DNA of 64,000 nucleotides. Source: Okapia johnstoni. Its lineage: Eukaryota > Chordata > Mammalia > Artiodactyla > Giraffidae. Positions 10,305 through 22,490 of the stretch are shown here, in pieces; the first letter of the stretch is position 1, and every line of letters starts with the position of its first letter. The translations under genes and the position numbers were made by a program. The stretch spans positions 89,403,001-89,467,000 of the forward strand of contig CM044313.1 of NCBI GenBank assembly GCA_024291935.2, in the 5' to 3' direction. The notes beneath the pieces are model-generated. The model was not told where the DNA came from and did no database searches. It saw nothing but the letters and a program-made list of their open reading frames with translations.

Positions 10305-11967
10305 TTAGTTAGTAACAAACTCACTTGTAGACAACATTCTATGTTAATGAGTTTGAACCCCTTAAATAAACAAACAGACAAAAATCACCTTACTGAACTT
10401 TCCAAAAATACACATGCTCCTCTCCAGCCAACCAATTTTCTAATTATACTAAATTGGAGTTTCGATTTTCCCTTGCTCAAAGAAACTTAACTTGAAACAT
10501 TAATAATTGATCATTCTACCTCAAGTTCTGATGATTTATTATTAAGCACTGAAAGATTTATTATTTCTAAAATCACATTTCTTTTGTATGGAATATGAAA
10601 TCTAATCCATTATTTACAAAAATTAAATGTTATTTTTCTGTTATAGGTAATAGTTTTCATAACAGAAGATGAGACTTCTTTGGGGATCATTGATGATGTC
10701 TTAGATGTGGGATGAATGAATTATGTTTGGAGCATCTTTCTTCAGCAAAGGAGCAAAACTAGAATCAAGAGTGTTCCATCTGTGCAGAGAACACTGAGAT
10801 TTCCTTTCTTATTTTTAACCCAGCTTTTTTCTCCTGGCAGAGAATGTGCCACCATATCAAGAGACATCTATGGCCTTTCAAGTGTTTAAAAGGAGCTCAA
10901 AGATGGAAATATTTCTTTGATGCTGTCAGCGTGCTCACAGTGGATGACAGACAACTGACTTCACTGAGAAATAACTAAACTTCCATCCAAATGCACGCTG
11001 ACTAGAAACGGCAGAGATGATAATTATGTATTTGTTCAAAATATTAGTAGAAACATTCAAGTTTCTGGAGTGGGGCCTGTCATCAGTGGTGGAGATTGTT
11101 CTGTTTTTACTTTATTCTCTCTCTTTATATCACAACAACCAAGACATATAATTTAGTCACATTCTCTCACCCCATGGTTATTTTGTATTCAATAATATTA
11201 GGTAATTGTTAGTTTATTTTATGAAGAAGCCTTTAACTGGGATTAAAATAAAACTTTTCCTAGTTAAATTTACATATTGCATAATATAAAGTAAAGCATA
11301 AATAGAACATGAAGCCAAAGATGCAGGAAAAAAAACATCAGACTATGGTTTCAAGGAAAGCTTAAATAAGTCTTGCCAGAAAAAAACTGGGCTGTCTAGG
11401 TCCACTAGGTTTATCTGCAGGACAGGTATTTAAGATCTTAGGATCGACTTTGGTCATCTGAAGAGAATAAAGTGAAAATGCCCTGTATTGAAGAGAGTAT
11501 GTGTAAAGGAAAAATAGAAAAAACAGCAGTCACAGAATGGAGAAAATATCCAAGAAGTCTCAGGGAGATAAAAGCATCTTTATTTGTTGGAGAGAGAAGG
11601 ATGATAGAAAGTTTAAAATTTTGAGGTAAGAGAGAGTTGAGCATATTTACTACAGAGAAGAAGCCAATTAAGAGGGAGATTACTAGAAAGATAAATTGTA
11701 GGAGACTTAAGATCTCTGATGAGGTTACACATTTGTTGAGTGGAGATGGCTTGAAATAGCTAATATATAATGCAAGAAAAAACTGACCACATAAATATAC
11801 ACAGTTTGCCATAAACTGTGGAAGCTTTCATTGAGCCAGAAAAAAAAAAAAAAAAGCTCTATCATGACACCAAATTATAAGGCCATAGTTTTCTCTAATG
11901 ATTTTTCTTTAGTTGCATCCAACAATGTTTATGTTGGTAAAGAATATATAGATATTTACCAATAGGC
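10305..11967. other. Mostly unannotated stretch with a candidate exon
   Basis: No repeat recognised. A splice-acceptor-like site and short open frame occur at 10841-10978 (separate entry). The 124-codon minus-strand frame at 11438-11812 has no recognisable domain. Confidence 0.35.
10841..10978 (+). other. Candidate terminal coding exon (unproven)
   Basis: A strong acceptor-like tract, cttttttctcctggcag, ends at 10840. The frame then runs 45 sense codons to TAA at 10976-10978, with an ATG at 10844 (MCHHIKRHLWPFKCLKG...). A possible poly-A signal, aataaa, lies at about 11248. A frame this short is common by chance, and I recognise no protein family. No upstream partner exon was identified. Confidence 0.15.
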
Positions 11968-11980
11968 ATATTTGGAATCT

Positions 11981-12312
11981 GGAGAGTCCCTTAGACTGCA
12001 AGGAGGTCAATCCTAAAGGAAATCAATCCTGAATAGTCATCAGAAGGACTGATGTTGAAGCTGAAGCTCCGATACTTTGGATATCTGATGCGAAGATCTG
12101 ATTTATTGGAAAAAACCCTAATAAAGGGAAAGATTGAAGACAAAAGGAGAAGAGGATAGCAACAGATGACATGGTTAGAAAGCATCATTGACTCAATGGA
12201 CATGAATTTCAGCAAACTCTGGGAGATGGTGAAGCACATGGAAGTCTAGTATGCTGCAGTCCGTGAGATGGAAAGAGTAGGACACAACTTAGCAACTGAA
12301 AAACAATGGACA
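11981..12312 (+). mobile_element. BovB 3' end with 13-bp TSD
   Basis: Sense BovB from the tcccttagactgcaaggagg block to acacaacttagcaactgaaa. Perfect TSD atatttggaatct at 11968-11980 and 12313-12325. The ORF2 C-terminus is broken by stops and indels, so this copy is older than the one at 1146. Confidence 0.94.
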
Positions 12313-12325
12313 ATATTTGGAATCT

Positions 12326-12946
12326 AAGAATATCCAAGGCACTGCATGGAATAGAAAAAAAAAAGTCCTTGTCTTCAGTAGAATTATAATTCAGTGGAGC
12401 ATAATTAGCTAAAATTAGTTTTAAAAATAAGCAGTCCAAAACAGCAATCAATAATTGATATCAACACTCCATATCTGTATAAAAGTGATTCTATGGTTTA
12501 GTTTAGTTTTTGGATAACCTCCTCTTTGCCTACTGACTTTTCATAGATAATTACCCATCTTCAGTGATATATTATATTACTGTACCTTCATGTAAGAAAG
12601 AAGTCATATCTTTTTAACACATTTCCAAAAAATTCATTCTTCGTGTGTATGCAATATTACTCACTGGAAAAACTCTTTTGCCAAGATGTTTGTCTCTCCT
12701 GCTTTAATTAATAGTTTGTCAGTTCCTCCCTTCTGGCTGCAATCTGGCTATAACCGGGAAGAATTTGATAGCAAAGACTCTGAAGTGTAATTCTAGGTGA
12801 TTGCCGTAAGATGGTGGTGCTATTAAGTGCAGGGCATTTAACCAGTAAAAGGAAATTCAACCTGACTCAACCAAACTAATTTTGAAAATAACTCACAAAA
12901 TAAGGCAGATTCTACAGGAAATTTATAACAAGTTAGTTATCACCTA
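12326..12946. other. Unannotated stretch
   Basis: Nothing recognised. Confidence 0.4.
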
Positions 12947-13135
12947 GGGGCTTCCCTGATGGCTCAGACAGTAAGAATCTCCCTGCCGTGCAGGAGATCT
13001 GGGTTAGGAAGATCCCCTGGAGAAAGGAATGGCGACCCACTCCAGTATTCTTGCCTGAAGAATTCCATGAATAGAGGCTATGGTCCATGGAGTTGAAAAG
13101 AGTTGGACATGCTCAGTGACTTGCACTTTCACTTT
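12947..13135 (+). mobile_element. Bov-tA SINE
   Basis: ggggcttccctgatggctca head with part of the B-box region deleted (gatctgggttaggaagatcc), then the Bov-A body and a gcactttcacttt tail. Confidence 0.92.
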
Positions 13136-13590
13136 AAAGTATAAAAGGAGTAATTAAAGTCCAAATTTGTTTATGTCTCTGCTTCTTTTCTGCTGTAGCT
13201 CTTGATGACAATTATGGATTGTCTTATCTAGCCCTATAAGCCTGAAATTTTCATCACCATTTGCTATATTGGTGTTTATCTATGTCTCTAGCTATTCTTG
13301 CCAATTTGAGATTTGACTGGCCAGTGAAGTTTCAGTGTCTCTCTGCTAACCCCATGCCCCACTCAAAATGTGTACTCTAAATAATAATCAGACTGTATCT
13401 CTGTGACAGGAAGAACCTATCTTTTTCAGAGCTCCAGTGAGATAACAGATAATGGAATAGGTTAAACACTGTTTGCTTTTGTGAAAACAGGTAGGTAATA
13501 TTCCTGGTAATTGAGCTCAATGCTTTACACAGAAGGAGCAGTTTTTTAAAGACATGTACCTTTATAATTTTTATAAAAACCTGTGTAATC
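13136..13590. other. Unannotated stretch
   Basis: No gene or repeat recognised. Confidence 0.4.
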
Positions 13591-14252
13591 TTGTTGTTGT
13601 GTCTGACTGCTTGTGACCCCATGAACGTTAGAGCATCTGGCATCCCTGTCCTTCACTATCTCCTGGAGTTCTCTCAAATTCATGTCGATTGAGTCAGTGG
13701 TGGTATCCAACCACCTCATCTTATGCAACCCCACCCCCAACCTTTTCCTTCTGCCCTCAGTCTTTTCCAGCATCAGAATCTTTTCCAGTGAGTTAGCTCT
13801 TCACATCAGGTGGCTGGATACTGGAGCTTCAGCCTCAGTATCAGTCTTTCTAATGAAAATTCAGGGTTGATTTCCTTTAGGATTGATTGGTTTGATTTCC
13901 TTGCAGTCCAAGTACTCTCAAGAGTCTTCTCCAGCACCACAATTCAAAAGCATCAACTCTTTGGCACTGAGCCAACTCTCACATTCATTCATGACTACTG
14001 AGAAAACCATAGTTTGACTATGCAGACCTTTGCCAGCAAAGTGATGTCTCTGTTTTTTAATATGCTAAGTTTTTCATAGCTTTTCTTCCAAGGAGCAAGA
14101 GTCTTTTAATTTCATGGATGAAGCCACAGTCTGCAGTGATTTTGGAGCCCAAGAAAATAAAGTCTGTCACTGTTTCCACTTTTCCCCTATCTATTTGTCA
14201 TGAAGTGATGGGACTGGATGCCAGGATCTTAGTTTTTTCAATGATGAGTTTT

Positions 14253-14299
14253 TGTTTTTTTTTAACTTTACAATGTTGTATTGGTTTTGCCATACACTG
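14253..14299 (-). mobile_element. 47-bp L1 tail insertion within BovB
   Basis: Poly-T followed by the very end of ruminant L1 (aactttacaatgttgtattg, gttttgccatacactg). It is bracketed by a 14-bp duplication, caatgatgagtttt (14239-14252 and 14300-14313), of BovB sequence. An extreme 5' truncation. Confidence 0.88.
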
Positions 14300-14679
14300 C
14301 AATGATGAGTTTTAAGCCAGCTTTTTCACTGTCCTCTTTCACCCTCATCAAGAGACTCTTCAGTTTTTCTTCTCTTTCTGCCATTAGAATTATATCATTG
14401 GCATAACTGAAGTTGTTGATATTTCTGCCAGCAATTTTGATTCCATCTTGAGACTCATCCAGCCTGGCATTTCAAATGATGTACTCTGTATCTGTATTTA
14501 AGTTAAAAAAGCAGGGTGACAAAATACAGTCTTGATGTATTTCTTTCCCACTTTTGAAGCAGTCCGTTGCTCCATATCTGGTTCTAACTGCTACATCTTG
14601 ACCTGCTATAGGTTTTTCAAGAGGCAGATAAGGTGGTCTGGTATTCCCATCTCTTTAAGTATATTCCACAGTTTGTTGT

Positions 14680-14894
14680 TGGCTTCCCAGGTGGCACAGT
14701 GTTAAAGAATCCACCTATCAACGCAGGAGATGCAGAGATGGCAGCTTGATCCCTGGGTTGGGAAGACCCCCTGGAATAGAAAATGGCAACACACTCCAGT
14801 ATACTTGGCCTGGAAAATTCCATGACAGAGAACTTTGGTGGGCTATGGTCCATGGGCTCCCAAAGAGTCGGGCCTGACTGAGAAACTGAGCATG
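14680..14894 (+). mobile_element. Bov-tA SINE nested in BovB
   Basis: Full copy (tggcttcccaggtggcacag ... actgagaaactgagcatg) flanked by cacagtttgttgt (14667-14679) and cacagcttgttgt (14895-14907), a 13-bp TSD with one later substitution. Removing it rejoins BovB sequence. Confidence 0.93.
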
Positions 14895-14975
14895 CACAGC
14901 TTGTTGTGATCCACACAGTCAAAGACTTTAGCGTAGTCAATGAAGCAGAAGTAGATGTTTTTCTGGAATTCCCTT

Positions 14976-17009
14976 ACAGTGCTTCAATAAGCTAATGTTA
15001 TTAATAAAATATATTTCGCTAAATTAAATACTGATTTCTTATATACATATGGTGCATACATATACAAGATAAGTGAATATAAATGCATTTTAAAAGTTGC
15101 CATCTTATTATGTAAAAACAATAATGAACATTCATTATATGTTGGACAATGAGACAGATTTATTTGTTTAATTTTACTTGATCATTTAGTTTTCACAGTA
15201 AATGGATGGAGTTGTTTTTTTAAGCCTTGTTTGACCCAATGGTAGAATAGATGGTGAGCATAATTTTGAAGGTCTTATAGCCAATAGAAGCTTTTGCTGT
15301 ATTTCAAACAGAAGTTAGTTTGTAGGGAACTTATCAAACACTACGATTTTATACCTTTTGTTATACTAAGAAAATATAGTCTTCTCAATTCTCCACGCTT
15401 TATTTTTCCCTTAGTACAATGGCAAAATTTAATATCCTTTTAACCATCATTGATTCCACCTTTGTCACACAACTGAAAATCTCTTTCTGTATTATAATTT
15501 CTCACTTGCATACACTTTGTGTTCAATGTGGAAGAATTGCTCACTGGACCACTCACTCCAAAATCTTCACACTTTGAAAACCAATTTTAAATATAATTTA
15601 AGTTTCTATATTTCAATAGATTGATGTAGCTAGAGAACATGCCTTGATATGTTTGAAAGTTATTTTGTTTGATTTTAGTTTGATTTTAGGTTTCAAGCCT
15701 CAAAAGGATAGACTATGATTTATCAGTATCGTTTCTTAGATTGAAAAATACAATAATGTTGGTGAAATAATCCCCATTAATCCTATAGATTAATGTTTTT
15801 AAGGGAGGTATGGTTTTATTAAAATTTGCTTTGGTTATCATTGTTAATATACAGATCTTATTAGCTGACAATATATTTCATAGAATATGTTGAACAAATA
15901 ATGCTATTTTACATATTTTTATTGAGTATAACTGGAATAACATATTTTTAGATGCATGTTTCAATATCTATCTATATATTATAACTTTTATAACCGAAAG
16001 TATGTGACTTTTGACCCCTTTCACCCATTTAACCCACCCAGCTCTCATCAAAAAAAGTTTATTTTTATTAGTTCCTTGTAATTATCATTTATAAATATAA
16101 ATTTAGACAAACCATTTATATACCTATTGAGCTTTAAATCTTGTTATTCTCAGCAGATATTAATTGTGGACTTAGAGTAATCTCCAAGTTGATGGATTGA
16201 TAATAAATGTAATGTGATAAATAGAATGTGCTTTTACCTGGTTCTTGAGAAAACATTTTTTATGGTGAAAGTCTAAGAAAGGATTCATTATTTATGTACA
16301 TTAAAATATCAAAATTAAATAATACAAATCGTGTCTAGGAGGAAGCTTCCAGGAACATAGGTTCTTGGATATTCTAGTACATCCAAAGAAATTAGGAAAC
16401 TGCTTATAACTCAGGTTTTCATATTTTGTTGATTACTACAAAATTATATAACTTTCACTAAAGCAATACCCATGTTAAAAGTCTAGAAAAACTCTTGATA
16501 AACCTTTTGTTTCTGATCCTAGGGCACAGTGGTGTTCAGATTAGGCATTTTACAGGTTAAAATGTACTTCCAAATTAGGCACAAGTTTTAAAACATAATA
16601 CTTCATAAATAAACAGCATGGTTTCATTTCAGAAATAAAGTTATACAGAGAAAATTTATTTGTAACATTACCATGATGTTTTTAGTTGAAAATAGAACAT
16701 GCTCTAATATTAAAAAATAGCCCATAGATAGATACATAGGTATATGCAGAGATGATGAATAGATAGATGGGTAGACAGATATAGAGATACAGTTGATATA
16801 GACACAGATGACTGTCTCAGGCTCCTGGTTTACTATAACCAGATGACCTGATTTCCCTGCTTTTTTCCTCTTTCCTTTAAAGAACTACTATTTTGAGACT
16901 TCAGTAATTACTTCCACCTAAATATACAGGGGCATAGTACCTGGATTTCATTTCTAAAACCACTGTCTGAGTTTAATATCCATTTAAACTTCATTTTCTA
17001 AGAGCTGTA
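14976..17009. other. Unannotated AT-rich stretch, ~2 kb
   Basis: Only a degenerate GATA/GACA-type simple repeat at about 16725-16810 stands out. Otherwise nothing recognised. Confidence 0.4.
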
Positions 17010-18578
17010 CTAAAAAGGTCTTAATGAACTGGCTAACCACAGTGGTGTGGTCACTAACCTAGAGCCAGACATCCTGGAGGGTGAATTCAAATGGGTCCTA
17101 AGGAAGCATTACTATGAGTAAAGCTAGTGGAGGTGATGGAATTCCAGCTGAGTTATTTCAAATCCTAAAAGATGATGCTGTGAAAGTGCTGCACTCAATA
17201 TGCCAGCAAACTTGGAAAATTTAGCAGTGGCCACAGGACTGGAAAAGATCAGTTTTCATTGCAATCCCAAAGAAAGGCAATGCCAAAGAGTGCTCAAACT
17301 ACTGCACAATTGCACTCATCTCACACACTAGCTAAGTAATGCTCAAAATTTTCCAAGTGAGGCTCTAATAGTAGGTGAACCAAGATCTTCCATATGTACA
17401 AGTTGGATTTAGAAAAGGCAGAGGAATCAGAGATCAAATGGTCAACATCCACTAGATCATAGAAAAAGCAAGAGAAACATCTACTTCTGCTTCCCTGATA
17501 CCCTAAAGCATTTGACTGTGTGGGTCACAGCAAACTATTGAAAATTCTTAAAAAGATGGGAATACAAGACTGCTTTACTTGCCTCCTGAGAAACTTGTAT
17601 GTGGGTAAAGAAGCAACAGTTAGAAACAGACAATGAACAGACTAGTTCAAAATTGGGAAAGGAGTAGGATAAGGCTGTATATTGTCACCCCGGTTATTTA
17701 ACAATATGCAGAGTACATCGTTTGAAATGTCAGGCTGGATGAATCACAAGCTGGAATCAAGATTGCCAGGAGAAATATCAATAACCTTGGATATGCAGAT
17801 GATACCACCCTTATGGCAGAAAGAAAAGAGGGACTAAAGAGCCTCTTGATGAAGGTGAAAGAGGAGAGTGAAAAAGCTGGTTTAAAACTTAACATTCAAA
17901 AGACTAAAATTACAGCATCTGGTATCATCACTTCATGTCAAATAGATGGGGGAAAAGTGGAAATAGTGACAGATTTTATGGTTTCATTTTCTTGGGCTAC
18001 AAAATCACTGCAGATTGTGACTGCATCCATGAAATTAAAAAGCTCTTGCTCCTTGAAAGGAAAGCTATGACAAACCGAGATGGCATATGAAAAAGCAGAG
18101 ACATTACTTTGCTGACAAAGATCTGAATAGTCAAAACTCTCTTTTTTCCAGCAGTCATGTATGTATGGGAGATTTGGACAATAAAGAAAGCTGGGCACAG
18201 AAGAACGATACTTTCGTACTCTGGTTTTTGAGAAGACTCTTGAGAATACCTTGCACAGCAAGGAGACCAAACCAATCAATCCTAAAGGAAATAAACCCTG
18301 AATTGGAAGGAATGATGCTGAAGCTGAAGTTCCAATATTTTGGCTACCTGATATGAACAACTAACATTGGGAAAGACCCTGATGTTGGGAAAAGTTGAAG
18401 GCAGGAAAGGAAGGGGGAGACAGAGGATGAGATATTTGGATATTATCACCCACTCAATGAGCTTGAGTTTGAGCAAGCTCCAAGAGCTGGTGATGGATAG
18501 GGAAGCCTGGCATGCTGCAGTCCATGGAGCTGCAAAAAGTTGGACATGACTGAGGCACTGAACAACAACAACAACAAA
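17010..18578 (+). mobile_element. BovB LINE, ~1.57 kb sense copy including RT
   Basis: It runs from upstream of the reverse transcriptase (ctagagccagacatcctgga, ggaggtgatggaattccagc) through the YADD catalytic motif (tatgcagatgat, 17792-17803) to the 3' tail gaacaacaacaacaacaaaa. Several stops and frameshifts occur before 17800. Partial frames at 17813-18070 and 18087-18356 correspond to consecutive ORF2 segments in different frames. The endonuclease half is missing. Dead but long copy, with no clear TSD. Confidence 0.94.
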
Positions 18579-18752
18579 ACATCTTTTCCACTGAAAGTTT
18601 GTATTTGCCTTTTTTATTTCAAACTGAAAATATTAAAAGAAATTTTACTTTCAAGACCCTGTTGTGTGTTTTCTGTTTTTATTCTTCTGCCAATCACTTC
18701 AGGGAGGGAATTATCACATATTTGTAACTCAATCTTTTTTTTTATTCCCATT

Positions 18753-19210
18753 GATGGTGTAATAAATTATAGCAACTTAGAGACTATCACATCACAGATT
18801 TATTTTCTTACAGTTTGGAGGTCAGAAGTATAAAATGGGTCCCACTGGGCTAAAACTAATGTGTGGGCAGGGCTGACTGACTTCCCTCCCAGAGACTCCT
18901 GAGAAGAATTTTACTTGCTTTTTCCTGAGTCTGAAAATGGGTCAAGTTCTTATCACACTAGCATCTTTATAATTCTATTTCTTATGCCTCCTATTTTAAG
19001 GACCCTTATCATTACATTGGGCCCACTCAGATAATTCAAGGTAATCAACCTATCTTAAAGTTAACTTATTAACAATCTTAACTTTATCTGAAATCTTAAT
19101 TCTTCTTTTGTCTTATAATATGACATATTGACAGGTTCTTTCAAGGGTAGAATATGGATGTCTTTTTCTTTGCTTTTTTGGGTCAAGGAGTGTGCTATTT
19201 GTCTATCATG
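18753..19210 (+). mobile_element. MLT1-like LTR (ERVL-MaLR)
   Basis: Sequence such as cagatttattttcttacagt, tggaggtcagaagtataaaa, gtgtgggcagggctgactga, attacattgggcccactcag and aggttctttcaagggtagaa follows an MLT1-type LTR in forward order. No internal retroviral genes adjoin it. Solitary-LTR relic. Confidence 0.7.
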
Positions 19211-19532
19211 ATCCCAACCAATAGGTTACAGAGTGTTGGAGATGTTTATATGTTTCAGGTGATTTTCAGATCTAGCCTCATGTTTCCTACCCACTATGCA
19301 TTACACATCATATATTCAGCTTTCAAATCACCTAATCTCATTTTCGTAAGTAGCAATTAAGAGGTATGTTTCTAGTCATCCTTTACCACTAATTGGCTCT
19401 GTGTCATAAAAGTAACATCAATTTATTGACTTTCTTATATGTAAATAACTGTTATTGGATTAGCTGATTAATGGACACTTTCCATTTTCTTAAAAAAAAA
19501 GATAATATTTTAAATAATAATAAAATACAATA

Positions 19533-19737
19533 TGAAGTGTTAGTTGCTCAGTTGTGTCTGACTCTTTGCAACCCCATGGACTGTAGCCCACCAGACTTGT
19601 CTGTCCATGGAATTCTCCAGGCAAGAATACTAGAGTGGGTTCCCATTCCATTCTCCAGGGGATTTTCCTGACCCAGGGATCAAACCAGGGTCTCCTGCAC
19701 TGCAGGCAGATTCTTAATCCTCTGAGTCACCAGGAGA
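19533..19737 (-). mobile_element. Bov-tA SINE
   Basis: Antisense body (agttgctcagttgtgtctga, aggcaagaatactagagtgg) followed by the head (ggtctcctgcactgcaggca, ctgagtcaccagga). Confidence 0.93.
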
Positions 19738-21446
19738 TATAAATAATATAATTACAATTGATTTTGATTATCAACTCTTAAACAGTTATATTAAAAGTCA
19801 AATTTGAAAGCATTATGCATATAATTAAAACAATTTGAATAAAATGTCTTCTATCCAGCTACATAAAAAAAAAATTTGAAGTTCTTTCCATGAGTGTTTC
19901 TCTTAAGATAAAGTGATGAGGTAAAATGTTATTTTTACTGTGCCAAAAATAAGCTTTAAATCTTCTGCTTGTAGGAGAGAAAGATTATTTAGATTCACTT
20001 TCCAAACTTTCTGTATGACATTCTTTATTAAACTACCACTGTTATATTTGGCAACATTAGCTAATGAAAAGACTGGATTATCACATATAGCATTTCTCTG
20101 TAGGTTATACTTTAAATGATAATCTGGTTACTACAATGAAAAATATTCCATTATGTCAAAATGTTGTGACTGCCTGGGAGGCGGTAATATGAAAGAAATT
20201 TGAAACTCCATTTAGCAAGTTTTTGACACACTTCATCTTTTCATACGCACAAACAGAATCTCTTCTGAAACAATCTCTAAGCAAGACACTGCATTAAAAC
20301 TTTTATGGCTTTATGAATATATTATAATGTGTACCCCCAATACATATCACTTGCCCGCTAAATGTCTTTGACGTTGAATAATTTTGATTCAAAGAACATA
20401 ATATTTTAAAAGAAAATTAACTCCTAAATTATATTCTTATTTAGCTGTTACTATTGTTGATGTTCATGGCGTTTTCTCAAAGTAAAAGACTTTAGGATTA
20501 TCTTTGTTTTCATTGTGTCATAATATAAACACTGTAGACTTTATGGATAGATGCCATTTTCTTGTTATTACATGTTGTAGGAAAACTGCAATTTGTGTTT
20601 GCGAGTCTTCTCTCCAAATTGGGAATTAACTTTTATATTCTTTTTATTTTCTGATAATGAATGATAATTGGATGAAGTTCAGTGATGAAAAGCCAAATTT
20701 TGGGGTTTTGTTTTACTTTTAGAATTACACAAGAACAATCTTGATCAAAAAGAATGGGAGCAAAATTTTTTTCAAGGTTGATTAAATATGCCCTTTGGTA
20801 CCAGTATTCTTTTTTTATTTCTACCCACAAAAGTGCTAATTTTTCTCTTCCTCTGAACAGTTTCCATTATTATTGATATTTTACAGATTTTTTTAAAATT
20901 CTGCTAAATTAATAGTATGTCTGCAGCATAAATCCTGAGTCAATTAGATTAAAGCAATTGAATTTTTTCAATGGAAGTACAAATTTATGCTTTTGGTATA
21001 ATTAGGACCTGAGATAATTAGTTCTAATTTTATTGTAATTGTGATATTTGAGTCAGTGAAACAAATATGTAGCCTTCTGGAACAGTGGAATCCCTCATTT
21101 TTGCTAATTCCACATGGGATGGCCATGTTCAGTGTTCATAAAAGTTCAGAAGAGTTTTTGAAAAATGAATTTGTATTCTCTATTCTTTATCTTCAGATTA
21201 TGCCTTGCAGAACATTATTCATTAGTTATTACTCCTTGTTAAGCAATTAAAATTAATCATTTGCTGCTACTTCTCATCGATCAAGATGGAAAATACCAAA
21301 TAATATCCCCAAATTCTTTTAAGACAATACTTAGGCAACACATTAATTTTGGTTCAATAAACTTGTGATTTTCAGTTTTATTTGTGAGATACATAATGTT
21401 GGAACTTGTGTATAGAAACAAAGTAAAAATGATATACGTGTATTTT
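19738..21446. other. Unannotated AT-rich stretch, ~1.7 kb
   Basis: Nothing recognised. Confidence 0.4.
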
Positions 21447-21662
21447 GTTGCTGTCGTCATTTAGTCATTCAGTCTTGTCTAACTCATTTGCACCCCCATG
21501 GACTGTAGTGCATCAGGCTCCTCTATCCATGGGCTTTCCCAGGCAAGAATCCTGGAGTGGTTGCCATTTCCTTCCCCAGGGTAACTTCCCCACCCAGGGA
21601 TCAAACCTGCTTTTCCTAAGTTGGAAGCTGGGTTCTTTACTGCTGAGCCCCGAGGGAAGTCC
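21447..21662 (-). mobile_element. Bov-tA SINE
   Basis: Antisense copy from gttgctgtcgtcatttagtc to ctgagccccgagggaagtcc. The head is more diverged than most here. Confidence 0.92.
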
Positions 21663-22228
21663 ATGTGTATGTTTAAACAGTTACAGCTGTGATAATATGT
21701 ACAACTAATTAGCATGCATATGTAAAACAATTGTTGCAATATTTAATGTGAATTTACTCATTTTTAAATAGTTATAATGCGTGTTTGCTATGTGTAAATA
21801 TTTTTTAATGAAAACCTTCCAAGTTGCCACATAAATATTATATGTTGGTCAAATGTCTCAGAAAAGGGGATACAAAAGGAATTATGGAATATGTGATTGA
21901 AATCAAAACTGTGATTATTAGACATCTGTATGACTCTTCTGCATATCGTTGGTTATGTATCAACAAAAATGCAATTGTGATATTCAAAAAACAGAAAAAT
22001 AGATGCCTTGGGATTCAGACATGGAGAGGAATGTAGTTTAATGGTCTCCCAGAGACTGTTCATACCCTTGAATTAAAAATAATACGCAAAGTTTTATGAA
22101 GACCCAAACACTAAGGGATCATAACTTTTAAGCCATAAAAATAAAAGCATTGACATGAGTAGGAAATCAAGTAGTAGCATTATATAACAAAGGACAGGGA
22201 ACACACACACATAAAGGAAACTTAGGAA
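21663..22228. other. Unannotated stretch
   Basis: Short (AC)6 run at 22201-22211; otherwise nothing recognised. Confidence 0.4.
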
Positions 22229-22237
22229 AAAGTGAAG

Positions 22238-22481
22238 GGACTTCCCAGTGGTGAAGAATCCGCCTGCCAATGCAGGAGACACAGGACACAGGAGACAGGA
22301 GACGCCGGAGACACAGGAGGTCAATCCCTGCGTTGGGAAGATCCACTGGAGTAGGGAATGGAAAGCCACTCCAGTATTGTTGCCTGAAAAATCCATGAAT
22401 ACAACAGCCTGGCGGGCTTCAGTGCCTGGGGTCACAAAGAGTGGGACGCAGCTGAGCAACTGAGCACAGTGCAGCGCACAC
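22238..22481 (+). mobile_element. Bov-tA SINE with internal minisatellite, TSD
   Basis: TSD aaagtgaag at 22229-22237 and 22482-22490. Within the tRNA-like head the segment after atgcaggagacac is expanded into four or five imperfect 7-12-bp units (aggacac, aggagac, aggagacgcc, ggagacac; about 22277-22322). This makes the head roughly 40 bp longer than usual. Confidence 0.92.
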
Positions 22482-22490
22482 AAAGTGAAG

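Larger units (their letters stand above)
13591..14975 (-). mobile_element. BovB LINE, ~1.1 kb, carrying two later insertions
   Basis: Antisense BovB from its (CAA)n-type 3' tail (ttgttgttgtgtctgact) leftward-to-rightward back into the RT region (gatccacacagtcaaagact, agatgtttttctggaattcc). The order of blocks matches the full element once two insertions (14253-14299 and 14680-14894) are removed. Many substitutions and indels destroy ORF2, making this an older copy. Confidence 0.93.

Noticed and set aside
11438..11812. 124-codon minus-strand frame rich in Leu/Phe/Ser
   Set aside because: Composition expected from an AG-rich strand read in reverse; no family, splice sites or repeat support.
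17938..18360. 140-codon minus-strand frame in BovB
   Set aside because: Antisense shadow of the BovB ORF2 region.
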